This document shows, piece by piece, positions 44,452-57,359 of a stretch of 64,000 nucleotides of DNA. Source of the stretch: Capniomyces stellatus (lineage: Eukaryota; Kickxellomycota; Harpellomycetes; Harpellales; Legeriomycetaceae); contig LUVW01000004.1 of assembly GCA_001661515.1 (NCBI GenBank), forward strand, positions 392,258 to 456,257, given 5' to 3'. The notes beneath the pieces are model-generated. The model saw nothing but the letters and a program-made list of their open reading frames with translations, had not been told where the DNA came from and searched no databases. Position 1 is the stretch's first letter; every line of letters begins with the position of its first letter. Made by a program: the position numbers and the translations under genes.

Positions 44452-45265
44452 TTTTAATTTTTACCCTTTTTATTATTTTTTTTTTAATTTCCGTCTTCAA
44501 TTGTTATAGATAATATACATTGTAAGCTAAAGCTGCTACTTGTTACTAATAGCGTTGTTAACAAATGTTTTTTTATTGTACTCGTTTGAAGCAAAATTTA
44601 CTTGCAAAGCGTTTTGTTTAAATTACTGGAGACAGTTTGCGAATTTAGAAAGTAAAATGCGGCTGGCAAAGTACACTTTTGCATTAATATTAATTTATTT
44701 TGATTGCAAAATAGATTTTAAAATTAAACTTTTACCAATCTTTTTTCAAAAATCGACGAGTTTTTTGTTCCAATTTTCTCGAGTTTTTTGTTAATAAAAT
44801 TTAGCATTGATTTTTAGCAACATCAAATACAAAAAAAAGAAGCTTTTATCCTCAAAAATCTGAAGATTTTGTATACTGAATGTGAAGATAATTTTATTTG
44901 CCGCAGCCAAAAAAGGCAAAAAAATAAAACTGAAAAAAAGATGTAAATTAAATAAATTGAAAAAAAAAAGTATTGGCAATGTTGAATCTGATTAGTAATC
45001 AAAACAATAAACGAATAGAAGAAAACTAGAAACACACGATTTCTGTTTCTGTTACTGTTATTATTTTTTTTAAAAAAAGGGTAATGGTTTCAACAAGTAA
45101 ACCCGGGGAAACCCTTGAAAGAAAAAGCAACTTGAGAAGAACATGATTACTAAATAGACTGTATAATTTATATTTATAATAAATGAGCTAATTCAAGATA
45201 CTTTGAAAAAACAAAAACAAAGACAAAAAACGAAACAAAAAAAAGGATTCAAACACGACCCGATT
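44452..45265. other. Intergenic, NAR1 promoter and Myb-gene 3' region
   Basis: This 814-base AT-rich spacer lies between two minus-strand genes. Frames here (44540-44794 plus, 44791-45035 minus) are hydrophobic shadows of T runs. No gene or RNA is seen. Confidence 0.55.
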
Positions 45266-48200
45266 TCAGTGTTGATGTTGATGTTGATTTTGATTATGGC
45301 GCTGATGTTGATTTTGATGTTGATTTTGATGTTGATTTTGATGTTGATTTTGATGTTGATTTTGATTTTGATTTTGATGCTGATTTTGATTTTGATGCTG
45401 ATTTTGATGTTGATTTTGATTTTGATGCTGATTATGAGTAAATGGCAGCGAATAGAGGGGGTTATTGGTGGTAGATTGGTTAGAGAATGTATGGGAAAAT
45501 GCAGGATTGGAATTGGGAGTGGAATTGGAATTGGAATTGGGATGGAGTTTGGAGAGTTTAAAGGAGGAACAACCAATAGGAGCAGAGCTAATAGCGATTC
45601 CAGATGTCAATGCAATGTTGAGGTGGTCAAAGTCAAGACCAACATTTGAGATTGAAGATTTCAGGGGATTATTGGTGGTGGGGCCGAAATTAGAATTTAT
45701 TTTGCTTTCACGGATGATATCGCCAATGGTGTCAAAAGTGTTTGAATTTAAATGCATGCCGTCAAACTGTAGAGTTGATTGGTGATTGATGGGGATTTCA
45801 AGGTGAGATTTAGCCTTTTTAGAAAAGAAAATGTGGTACTCTAACCCACTCAGATTCTTGTAGAGATTTGAGCAGCCCTTCATTCCACACTTGTAAATAT
45901 GGTTCCAATCTGCAGATTTGGCGTTTGCATTTATATTTGTGTTTTCACTGATGAAATTAAAGGAGCTCAAAGAACTTGTAGAGCTGGTGGGGCTACTGGA
46001 GACTGTCGATGATACCTGGGAGCCTCGATTATGAACTTGAGCCAAATGGTTCTGTAAGTCAGTTGGCTCTTTAAAGCTGGCCTCGCAAACGCCGAGTTGG
46101 GCACCACACCCATATAAAGCCCTGGCAGTGCTCCTCAGCGCCTCCCGCAGCTCGCAAGAAGGCGTTTGCAGGGCCGTCCTGAGCTTTGGCCTTTTTGAGC
46201 CCTTGGTTTTTTCAGCCAGTAAAGTGGCCAATGGGGGGTCTAGAGATGCCCGGACATTTGGCATTATTTGTCGATTTTCAGCACTTGCGTTTCTGCTGCT
46301 TTCTGCCCTTTCTGCTGCTACTTTGAAATTTCCACTGCCAATGTTTACGTTGCTCAGACTCTCCATGTACTCCAACCCCTTGTTAACCCCTAGAACTTCG
46401 TTACCTTTGAACCGGGTGCCTGGGTAGTCTGGGTACTTTGTGGCTAAAATGTGATTTTCCCGAGATCTTTCAACCCTTTTAAACTCTTGAATATTACCAT
46501 TATTATTGCTATTGTTATTACCTCCGCTACTACTATTATTATTACTATTGTTATTACTATTACTATTACTACTTTGACTCTCCAAACCATCAAATTGTAG
46601 AAAATCAAATCCCATTCCTGTATTCATCCCCATCCCCATTCCCATCCCTAAAGCCATGTTCATCCCCATCCCCATCCCCATATCCATCCCCATCCCCATC
46701 CCCATTCCTAGAGCCATATTCATTCCCATCCCCATTCTCATTCCCATCCCCATTCCTAAAGCCATGTTAGTTCCCATCCCCACCCCCAAATTCACATTTC
46801 TCATGTTCATATTCATATTCATGTTCATGTTTGAAGGCATATTGTTTATATCTATGGTTGAGGATGGGTTATTCATGTTTGAAGATATATTGTTCATGTT
46901 TATGGTTGAAGATATATTGTTCATGCTTGAAGGCATATTGTTCATGCCCAACCCCAAATTTATCCCTAATAAACACCATTTCAAATATATATATTTATCT
47001 ACTATTAATATTCATATTCATATATATTATATTATATTTATTTATAATTATTTATTTAAAAATGTACCATTATTGGCTACTCTGCTGCTGATTGGCCCAA
47101 CAACACTCGGGTTCTGATTGATTGCACTGTTTTCATTGCCATATACATGATTCCTGTGTCTATGAGCAACATCGTCACGTGCCGAAATGTCAACTATACC
47201 GTGCTGGTAGTTTGGAGCGTAAACGGGATCTTGTTGATTATCTTGTTGATTATCTTGCTGCTGATTATCATCCTGCTTAGTGGCTGTTTTTTCATGTACG
47301 TTTCTGCGCATGATTTTCCTCCACCTGTTCCTGCAATGCAACCCGGGCCGTCCCGCAAAGAACGAGGCAATTTTCTGCCACTGCGCGCCAAGTTCCTCGT
47401 ACTTGGCCTCAAGCAGTTCATCCTCCTCACTGGCCCATTTGACTCTGCTGATGCTCGGGTCGAGGCTTTCTCTCCACCGCTTTGCACACTGGTCGTCTGT
47501 GCGGCCCTTGATCTTCTTTGCTATTTTCGACCAGCGACCCGGCATCTTCTCGACCCAGCACTTTAGCAGTACATCCTCTTCAGCTGACCACGGGCCCTTG
47601 TGTAGTGCTGGGTCCAATGAGTGGAACCACCTCTTCCTACACGCCTTGTTCGTTCGCCCCGGCACCAACACCGCTATTTTTGGCCACGACTCTGTGTTTG
47701 CCCCGTAAATCTGAACCCCCAGCTTCAGTAATCGGTCCTCTGCCACTATCCACATCGCTCGCACCTTTGGAAACGTCATTTTCTTGTCCTCCACATCCAA
47801 CGATTCCTCCACATCCCTCAAGTACCCCCGTGTGTCCCTCAGTATCCCCCCTTCCCCCCCAAGCGACTCCACCAGCAGCTTCGAATTCTCCTTTGCTTTT
47901 CTCGCCAACTCCAAATAGTCTATTTTTTGCTGCTTTAGCTTTAACTTTTGTTTTTGCTTTTGCTTTTCCCTCACATTATCACCTACCTCTTCCCCCTCTT
48001 CCCCCTCCTTCTCCTTCTCCCTTTCCTTCTCCTTCTCCCCCAATACCTCCCTTTCTTTTCCTAACTCCATACCTACCTCTTCTCCCTCCTCTCCCTCTTC
48101 CTCTCCCTCTCCCGTATCTTCGTTCTGCTGCTTCCTATCTTTATTTCTCACACACTTTGTTGTTCGGTAATTCTTAACCTTGTCGTTTTTACTCAGTCTC

Positions 48201-48421
48201 TGTGCTATCAAGTCCGCCTTCAGCAACCCCTTGTTTATTATCTCTCCGTCCTCCCCTTTCTTAATTATCCCCAACTCCATATTCACATTAAACATTACTC
48301 CTCCTCTCTCCTCCCCTTCTCTAATTCCCTCTTCCCCTCCCTCAACTTCTCTACTCTCGCATACTTGCCCTTCTTCGCTCCTTCGCTTCCGTTTACCAAT
48401 TGCTTTTTTATTCGTCTCCAT
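45266..48421 (-). CDS. Three-repeat Myb transcription factor with C2H2-like fingers
   Basis: Two exons, 48421-47068 and 46965-45266, join in phase 1 to 1,017 residues. The N-terminus is Lys/Glu-rich and probably coiled. Three Myb repeats follow with regularly spaced tryptophans: R1 (W224, W246, W265), R2 (W278, W297, W316), R3 (W329, W348, W367). Each has a helix-turn-helix signature such as VPGRTNKACRKRW, IKGRTDDQCAKRW and FAGRPGLHCRNRW. Such domains bind DNA, as in Bas1 and animal c-Myb. Exon 2 adds Met-Gly repeats (coding 46620-46780) and two Cys/His elements: one ending CEASFKEPTDLQNHLAQVH, one starting YKCGMKGCSNLYKNLSGLEYH with a later His. The second resembles Sfp1-type C2H2 fingers. 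The tail is Asn/Gln/His repeats. A nuclear regulator is likely; targets are unknown. Confidence 0.88.
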
Positions 48422-51400
48422 TCTCTATTTTTTCTTCTTCTCTACTCTCTACTTTCCTTTCTCTTTTTCTCTATTTTTTTCTATTTTTTTCTAATCTAAT
48501 TCTCTATTCTATTTTTTTTTTCTATTTTTTTTTCTATTTTTATAACTAATAAAAAAAGAAAGAAAAAGAAAAAGAAAAAGGTATCCTAACAATACCCACT
48601 TTTTTCCCCCACTTCTTTCCCCTCTCTTTCCCCCTTTTACTTTACCCTGTTTCTTTTCTTGTCTCACAATACTCTCCCCCTAGTTTTTCCCCTTTACTTG
48701 GATCTTCAATGTTATGCTCTTTTTCCCACACCTACTCCAACTTCTACTCAAACTTCTGTTCAAACTTCTACTCAAACTTCAACCGCTAATTTTCAAAAAT
48801 ATTCTCTTTTTCTATTCCCTGTTCCCTATTTTTTTTCCTTTTTTGCTCCCTTTTTGCTCCTTTCTATTCGTTTCGTTTTGTTTTGCGCCAGCTCTAAATT
48901 TTATTATTTTACCCCAAGTTTTGGCGACCAACTTTCTCTCTCCTAACTTTCCTTACCGAACTTTTTGAATTTCGTCTCTCGTTCCTTTTATTCTTTTTTT
49001 GATTTTTTAAAACAATAGATAGCTTCTCTGTTATTTCTCTTGTTATTTTCCTTTTTTTCCTTTTATACCCATTATCTTGCTTTTTTTTTTCGTCTTGATA
49101 TTTCTTAACTAATTTCGTATCATTTATTGTCCACCCCTTCCACTCTTCATCCCACTTTGTTTTGAATTATGTATATTGAATTTTGTACTCGCTGCTGTGT
49201 TCCCAGGCAGTACGCACTTAATGGCCCCAAACTTTCCTTTTTTTCTCAATTTCTTTTTGTTTTTTACCCTTTTAATCAACGATAATCTTCAGTCTTTTTC
49301 ACCAATTTCTCCATCAAAAGCTATCCCTTACTGCTTTTAACCTCCCCAATCCCTACCGTCCTATACCCTCGCCATAATAATTTAACCCAAATTAAATTTA
49401 AATAAAAAAATTGATCAAGTTCTTTTGGCCTGTTAGTTTATCACCAATTTATCCGCACTTATCCTAGCTGAACGTTTTATCGACAATCTAACCCTTTATA
49501 GTAACAGGCTATCTCCGCCTATTTACTTTTCTTTAGCCAAAATTCTAATCTCACTACATCTTCGAGTTTCCACCATCAGCAAATTTTAAATTTAATTCTA
49601 ATCATTTGTTTTTTAATAACCAAGCTTTAAGGACTAGTTACAACAACAATCTGATTCTGAAAATCTCGATCTCTATTATTCTTTCCAATCTTCACTTTAA
49701 CATGATCTCAAAATCCTTAATTTAAATCCTCTTTACTTTTCTTTTTACCAGATAATCCTTATTACATAAGCTCTCTCTGGTATGTTCACTCTGGCAGTTT
49801 TTTTTTCTCCTTGCATTATCACATTTTTAATTTGTCACCTATGTTATCTATTTGCCGTTTTTTTTTTCACTTCAACGCATTGCTCTTTACACTACATCTT
49901 TTAGTAAAATTCCCTCCTCTTATCGCCTTGCTTTTTTTTTCTTTTCTTTACAATACAACTTGTATATTATCTTTATTCCAATATAGGCAAAGTAATTTCA
50001 CTCTTTAGCCTAATTAAATTTTTACCCCCTAGTAATCTACTGGATACGATCATTTACGTACAAATTAGCTACCTCCTCTTTATTGGCTTTTTGTACATTT
50101 TTTTTGTGCGATTTACTGATTTAGTTGTTATTTTGACAAATCGATAATGATAAACTCTTTGAGTTCAGCCTATCAATTTAGTACAGTTTCATTGTACTTT
50201 ACCAATAATACCATTCAAAGCAAAAAAATAATAATCATCACCAATTACGCGCTCTATTTATTTTTATTCATAATTGGGGTGTATTCTATCATTCTTTGTT
50301 TTAATTGAAATTAATTGCATTCTATCTTTTCAACAAAAGTGATTTATGCATTTCTCTATATTTTTTTTGGGTGGGTTTTCTGACCAACTATACTTTTGCA
50401 ATTTCGAGGTAAAAAAAGGTCGATTACTGAAACACGAACTTTTTTTTGGAAATAATTATGACTATGCGCCCAGACTCAGCGTGTTTAATTGTCCTTTAAT
50501 TGATACATTTTTACTTCTCGATTTTGTCTTTGCGCCTATTTTTGCTTCTACTTTTGATTCCACACACTTACTCCTACACCCGTTTCTATACCGCATTTGT
50601 TGACTTTCACATTGGCATTAGTATGCCAATACGGTATCCAACCAAACCGGCCTTGACCGACTTGCTACTACTACTATTTGCTCAATCATTTCGCTAGACT
50701 TATAACTGTGAACCTATAAGCTGTGTTTGTTCTCAAAGTGTTTAACAGGCGTTGGAAATAGCACAACTGTAGCGACTTTTTTTTTTATACCAGTGCTCAA
50801 TTGGGGTTTATTGAATGATAGGGTGGGTTGGTAGAAACAAACAGTCAAGCAGCAAATGCTATTCCACTGGTTATATGATTTGTTTACTTGTTGAACGAAT
50901 TATTTTATGCAAAACTAATTCAAATAAAACATAGTTTGTGAAGAAATCATAAACTCCCTATTGTATGTACTAATAACGCCCTTACTTGATCAAATATTCC
51001 TGGTTGAACCATGCAAGTTGAAAGTATTGTGCCAAATAACATAGCTCACATAGTATTTGGAATTTTGTTGCCTCTCTATCCGTTAGTAAACATTAATTTG
51101 CTCAAATCCCAAGCCAAGTTTGGTCAATGACTAATTAAATCGAAATCTTTACCAAACAAATACGCAAACAAAAAAGATAATTCAAATGATTTAATCATCA
51201 CTTTAATGTTGGGATTACAACTAACAATAAATAAGCTATGATACACATATATATATATTATATATACACATGTCCTAATGGTGGTTAAGAATAACTTTGC
51301 TAGGGTGATTATCAAGGCTTTTGAGCTATTTCAGTTTAATAACCAATTCGAAATACACACTATTGAAGAAAAAAAAATACCAGACTACAAATGCACTAGA

Positions 51401-51770
51401 ATTTTAAAGTCAAAAAATAATAGCATTTATTGGAAATAAAATAATAATTGTAACACAAAAGGTAAATTGAGTAAAATACAGTGAACTATTATCGGAACGG
51501 TGATGCGAGCCCTACTCTCCTTCTCGTGTTAAATAAGAAGAAAAAAAAAACAACTGCTTGTATAAACAAAAGTTATATTGCAACAAAGATAATACTTGTA
51601 CACTATTTTTAAAACAAGATAACGACGGAGAACAACAGATACAGCCGCATGTTGTACTATTAATTCAACTCGGTTACCTAAAAACCAATATATTAACCAC
51701 ACATTGCGTAATAGATAGACCAGGGAATCAACAAGATAAAGTAGACAAGCACCAAACTGACAGGCAAAGT
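48422..51770. other. Gene-poor 3.3 kb spacer, pyrimidine-rich first half
   Basis: From 48422 to about 50000 the plus strand is dominated by T and C, so a minus-strand transcript from the Myb promoter side would be purine-rich. Four imperfect TTCTACTCAAAC units lie near 48738-48785. Plus-strand frames here (for example 48659-48946, 49811-50008, 50346-50603) are Phe/Leu/Ser-rich by composition and have no domain. The rest is plain AT-rich DNA that should hold the divergent promoters of the Myb gene and the gene at 51771. No RNA gene is seen. Confidence 0.5.
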
Positions 51771-54700
51771 ATGAACCAGCTGTTTAAAAGGAGCGGCGAC
51801 AAGTAAGAAAGATTGTCCAGATATGTAACAAGCGAATAGCTCGCCGTGATAACTTGTAAAAATGTGCATAACTGATACTTGGTAAACACAAGAGCGTAGC
51901 TAACAATAGATGCGATTTAATACGTGTATAGAACTAGCAGCTCTAAAGACAAGAAAAAAGTTGATGATGCAGTGGGAACAGAAGCAAACTTGAGTGTCCC
52001 CACTAATAAGGGCAAAGAGGAAAGGAAACAGAGCAATTCTGCCAGTAAAGCCGAGGATGAGGCGTTGGAGAGCACCAAAGCCAAAGATAAAGATGCTTCT
52101 GGAAGTGGGAGCTCTAAGCTTTTTAAAGGGCTAAGAAAGATGTACATCAAGGCCTCTAAAAAGACAGACGAAATGTTTAACGTATCTGAGGCCGAGGCTG
52201 ATGATACAAGTAAATACAAAAAAGATGGTTCTGAAAGCGTTGACCCAAAATCCACCAAAAAGGAACCTTATAAAAATGCCGGCCAGGAAGAAAAAAATGA
52301 TAAGCTGGGTGTAGCAAAGAAAACTAACGAAACAGGAACCAAAGATAATATAAAAGATGAAAATGGCATAAACCTCAAGGAGAAAGAAACGGTTGATGTA
52401 ACTCAATTAAACCCTAGCAAAAATATGGCAGATTCGATGCACAGGAAACAATCTGTTGTTGAAAAACATGGCAACAAAAAGTCGGTGAATCTTACAAATA
52501 GCAAAAAAGATGAGGAGAGCGAGAGCGAGAGTGACGAGTCAGGTGAGAAAGATGATTCAAAGGCGTTGGGGAGATTGAAAGTGAGCAAAAGTAAGGGGAC
52601 TAACAGAACAGCCGCGAGCCAAAACAAGTTGATCAAGATGCTAAGCCCCGAAGATAGCTCATATCTACTAAGCGCGTTTAAACAGAAAAAACCGAGCACC
52701 GCAGCTTTAGCTTCTGACCACGCAAGTGTTGACTTGGAAAGCACGATACATAAAAAATCCAAAAGACAGACACAGGACAGTTTGATTAAAAGGGTTTCGA
52801 GAAATTTCACGCTGGGGAGCAATGAAGATTCGACTAGCACTACTTCTGATAGCAGTGACATTGAAGCTGAAATATCGATGCCGTACAACGTAGCAAAGGA
52901 AACAACGTTATCAAACATTAATCAGGGCGCTAGACCTGACTCAAATTCAGAAATTTCTAAGCTTTATCCATCCGAGGAGCTCTTGAAGCTTAGAGACGAG
53001 GCGTTGGAGCTACAGAGAAGGGCATCTGTGGACGTTGATGGTGATGCGGGCAGTGGTTTGTCTAAAGAAAGTAGAGTTGCAGGAAATTACAATTCCAAAA
53101 TCAAAACAACGGAAGCAGGCATGGGTGGCTTGATGGTTTTAGATAAACATGATGGCGCAAATAAGCTAGATCAGGCTGGTAGTGTAAATAGGCGTCCATC
53201 GTTCTTGGAAAAGAGGCTATCACAAAGAAGCATAAGACCGGGATTGGGTAAACACTTGGATACAGAGCCTGAGCCTAAGAATGAGAACGATAACAATGGT
53301 GGAAATGAAAATGAGAGGAAAGCAAGGAAACTAAGCGAGAATGCACATCTTATATTTAGCAAGCGTAAAGTGGAGTTGAACAACGAGATTGAGCAAGTAG
53401 AAATCCAAAAAATGCTCCAGAAGGACTGTCTGTTGACAGACTACGAATATAGAATAAAGCCTTTTGTAAAATCATCCTGGTTTGAACTGAACGACAGTTT
53501 CAGAGATTTGGATCGGGACACCCACTTTCCACTTAAGAAAAGACGCAAAAGCATTACGGGGCCCTTTACCAAGTTGAGAGCAGTTAAAAGCTTGCCAAAG
53601 AACATGGACACTTATTTTTACAACATGGGATTGTTAAAAAACAACGACAATCCACTGCTGGATAAGGTTTGGCTGAAAAGGGATGTTTTAATTAACGAAT
53701 CTGCAACCGAAACCACGCTTCAGTGCCACAAAAACGAGTGGGACAGCTTGTCTTTGCATGATCTAAATGCTGAAGAATATATCGAGTGTAACAGAGAAGT
53801 AGCCAAATCACAGTTCCGATCGTTTAGCAACACTTTGGATACCATTCCAGCAGCAGAGTCCTTCAACAAGCTGTTAGAGAATGACCAAGTCCAGGTTCCT
53901 GAGTTAAATATCCAAATTCAAGAACCTTGTTCAGATGATTCCAACAATTCTGACAATTCTGATGATTCCAGTGGATCTAAGGCAGCACATGGGGGCTCAT
54001 CTCTCTGGAATAGCAACCACTCTATTGCTAAAATCAGCATAAACGACGAAATTTATATCTCGGGCAAAGATAACGAAGGGTGTGAAGTTGAAAGGCTAAC
54101 TACTCAAAAGATAATTGAGCGCGGGATTAGGAAAAAGAGCACGGTGTTGAATACATCAAAAGTTACCAGAAAGAGCTCGGCCCAATCCGGACTATCGGCA
54201 TCAAGCAACCCCAAAAAATCCTCAATGGCACCTAGTCTTGCCTTTCAATCAGAGAATCTAACGCCTTCGTATGAAAATAGAGCGGTGTGGGAGAGGGCAC
54301 AGATGTTTTTGGGAGCCAAGTTTGGGTTGCTTGAATGTATTAGAGGCACTGTGGAGTTTGAACCAAATTACGAGTACATTCACAAAAGTTTTGTTACAGG
54401 TGTTGTAAATTCCATTAACGAAAGTGGGAAAAGTGCAAATAATGACAATAAAACAAACACGAGTTTGAAAACAGGTGGCACAATAATCTCCGATGATATT
54501 GACATAAAGGACCTTGTTAGCCATCACAAGCCGCCCGCAATCGAAGCGGTCGATGTGCAGATTGAAAGTATGTATTCGGAGATAGGAAAAAACAACGAGT
54601 CGTTCAAGTTTATTCTAATGGATCTGAAGGCGGTTCAGGTAAACTTGCCACTATGGATTGACTCGACTTTTGGAGCACATAAATTGCAGGCAAAGCTTGC

Positions 54701-56696
54701 TGAAATAGATAAGGCAAATAAACATGGGGGGAACAAAGGGAAAATAATCAAAAATAGACCAAGCGTAAACCGACTGTCGTACGGGAAAAACAAGGACAGG
54801 GGAATAAAAAGCACAAAAAAAGGAGACAAGAGGCTATCGAGCAACATTAGTGATTTAAGCTCAGACAACAACTCCGCAAAGAGACTGAGTAAAAAAACAA
54901 CCAGAAGCCGTAGATCACGGCAACTTTCGAGAATGGGGAGCGAGCTGATTGTCAAAATAGATGATTTGTCTGGCAGAAAGAGCTCTGGTAGCAGCAGAAC
55001 CAACCTGACACTTTGGGATTCTAAAAAGTCGGTCGACAACGCCTCAATAGCACCCAAAAAGCCACAAAGGCTTATGAGACAATCGCAGTTGGATACAGGC
55101 CTGGTAGTAGACAACCATGTTTCAAAGACCAAAAAGATATCCACCTTCTTTGGACTATCAAATGACAGCAAGACCAGCAAGAAAAGCGAAAGCAACGCTT
55201 TGCTGGGTGTCAAAAACAATCAGGACGAGGACCAACTCCGCAAAAAGTCAGAGCTGGACTCAGCATCAGGCGGTAACAAGACTCTGCGGGTTGGCACATA
55301 CTCGAACAGCCTCAGTCCCAATCAAGAGGACCGTTCTGCAAGTAACAGGTATTTGTCTGACGAGGCATCACTGGTTAGCGAAAGCTTGGACTTTGACTGG
55401 GACGAAAGAAGGAGCAGCTTCAATTCAACAAAATCAAAGAAAAAGCCCGCAAAAAAGCTTGGGAGAAAATTGACGAGAGTAAATGGTGCCAATTCTGCAC
55501 AAAAGTCGTTTTTAAATGTTGACTCTAACAAGTCTGCCAACTCCAAAAATAAAATATCAATAAATGTTGGCAGCTACAACTCGGACGACTCGGGATCTTC
55601 CACTGAAAAGCCATCGCCTGACAGCGATTATGATAGCTCATCTAGCGGTGATGGAACCAGCAGCAAGAAGAAGATAGTTCGTACAGGCGGTAAAAACTTC
55701 CAGAGTGATATGGGCAACAAATTTGGCGCTAATTTAAGCGATAACGCGCTCGATTATGGATCCAAGTACAACATGGGCGATAATGTCTTTGCTATTTTCC
55801 CGCCATTTGCCACAGTTTTCCACAGAGACGTTGATTATTTGGACGTGCTTAGAAACAATATTCAAAGCGACGTAGATCTCACGGTATATAGCGCCAGTTT
55901 AGCGCCGATAAAACAAACCCAAATGGATTTTAACATCCCATCATTACTGTTTGATGACCTTGGTGAGTTGGAATTCAAAATCAATGGTTTGGAAGAACCC
56001 ACATCGCTGGACAAAGAAACCAAGCGTAATAGTTTGAAGATTATGGAGTTTAAAAACAAACCAGCAACCAAACATAGTTACAAGTTGCCAAACAAGTCCA
56101 AGAAGAGCATCAAGAGACTCAAGGCCCATCTAAAGATGCTAAACGAAATCAACAATGCAAAAAAACAGAACATGGACCACTCAATTCCGGCCCCAAGAAG
56201 AACCATGTCAGCATCAGAAATGTACGGTTCAAACTACGTATTAAACAAAAGACAAGATGCAAACCGACTCTCAATAGGATCCTTCTTGAGCAACACATTT
56301 ACTGGAGCTACGTATGTGCCTGAAAATCGTGTTACCTATACAGGGTTTGACTGGGGTCTTTCTGGAACCAAAGGCCATCCAGACTCAATGATAGGACAGC
56401 CACAAATAACAAGCCCAAAAAGGTCCAACTCGGCTCAAATTACTCGGCCTGAGGTCCACCACCCTTCGCTGCAACAAGATTTGTCTGACAAGCTGCCCAT
56501 ATTTATTAAGAGTTTGGATGAGAGTATGTCAGGCTCGTCATCCACATACTCGGGCAGTTGCACTGAGTCTGGTGATGATATGAGCATCCGTATTAATGTT
56601 CCCTCAAGTGAGAGGCCTCTGATCAGTAAATACGATTACAAGATGAACCCAACAGACAATTACGAGTATGACAGCGACGACACAAGCATCATATAA
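51771..56696 (+). CDS. Large Ser/Lys/Asp-rich protein of unknown function
   Basis: The long open frame begins without an ATG, so I looked upstream. ATG at 51771 gives a short exon 51771-51802 (MNQLFKRSGD) that joins exon 51941-56696 with matching phase 2 (donor GTAAGA, acceptor CAG, a GCTAAC branch-like site about 36 bases upstream of the AG). The protein has 1,595 residues. It is strongly charged and rich in Ser, Lys, Asp and Asn, with many RKS/RRxS-type sites (KKRRKSITG, RRSRQLS) and no membrane helix. Two more ordered parts stand out: about residues 495-570 (DYEYRIKPFVKSSWFELNDS and onward) and about 790-830 (FLGAKFGLLECIRGTVEFEP). I do not recognise a family. Composition suggests a phosphorylated scaffold or signalling protein, which is inference only. 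Confidence 0.8.
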
Positions 56697-57359
56697 ACTC
56701 TGAATTTACTTTGTTATTATTATTATTACTATTTCTTCTCTTTAAAAAAGTAAAAAGTGCTCCCCAGAGGAGTTAAAACAATCAACTGTCAAGTTTCTCA
56801 AGAACCCTGACGGCTTTAGCGCCAAGACGATTCTGGCAACAGCATCGTTTTTGGAGGCTATTCAAAACCCCCCGTTACTTGATCCTGTCCGGGCTTAAAG
56901 TAGCACCGATCTCCCTGAGCCAATGCCCATCGGGTACGGACAACCTAATTTATCGAAGGGGTGTTAACTAATAGAGTCGTTAATCATATCACAATAGTAC
57001 AGTGTTTTATAGTATTTTTATGGCATTGTTTGATATTGTATGTTTTGTTGTGTTGATTATGTTGCCAATAAACGACATACATAAACGCGTAAATCAAAAG
57101 ACCAAATAAATCAAATCAAATGGCATAAAAAAGTTGGTCAAGAGGTATTTATAAGCACGACTATGATGACTATATTATATGGTTGTTTGCTGGGTGATAG
57201 TTGACACCACGTGATCCTTGTGGATTGTAGAGTTTAAAATGATTACTGAATTGGCCAAAAGATGAGATTTAGACAAAATTTAAAATAATAAAAATCAAAT
57301 ATAACTAAACACAATAAAATTCAAGATAATCAATTCTAGGTAAAATATTTTGAACAAAA
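56697..57359. other. Intergenic with a coding-like island
   Basis: The genes on both sides converge here. Within it, 56746-56888 is richer in G+C than its surroundings and reads in one plus frame as about 47 codons containing STVKFLKNPDGFSAKTILA and FLEAIQNPPLLDPVRA before TAA. The same frame then stays open for another 22 codons (to about 56967). There is no ATG or upstream open exon in frame, and the preceding stop is at 56743-56745. It could be a relic of a lost gene. The rest is AT-rich; a C-box-like ATGATGA at about 57166 and a CTGA at about 57246 lack a terminal stem and are not called. Confidence 0.5.

Noticed and set aside
47518..48177. A 219-codon plus-strand Pro/Ser-rich frame opposite the Myb gene
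   Set aside because: It lies antisense to the Myb repeats and acidic region; its composition mirrors GA-rich coding on the other strand.
48659..50603. Several Phe/Ser/Leu-rich plus frames in the pyrimidine-rich spacer
   Set aside because: Composition alone explains them; none has a domain, signal peptide pattern or phase-compatible exons.
57163..57252. Possible box C/D snoRNA (ATGATGA and CTGA about 80 bases apart)
   Set aside because: No terminal stem flanks the boxes and no clear D' guide is visible; such short boxes arise by chance.
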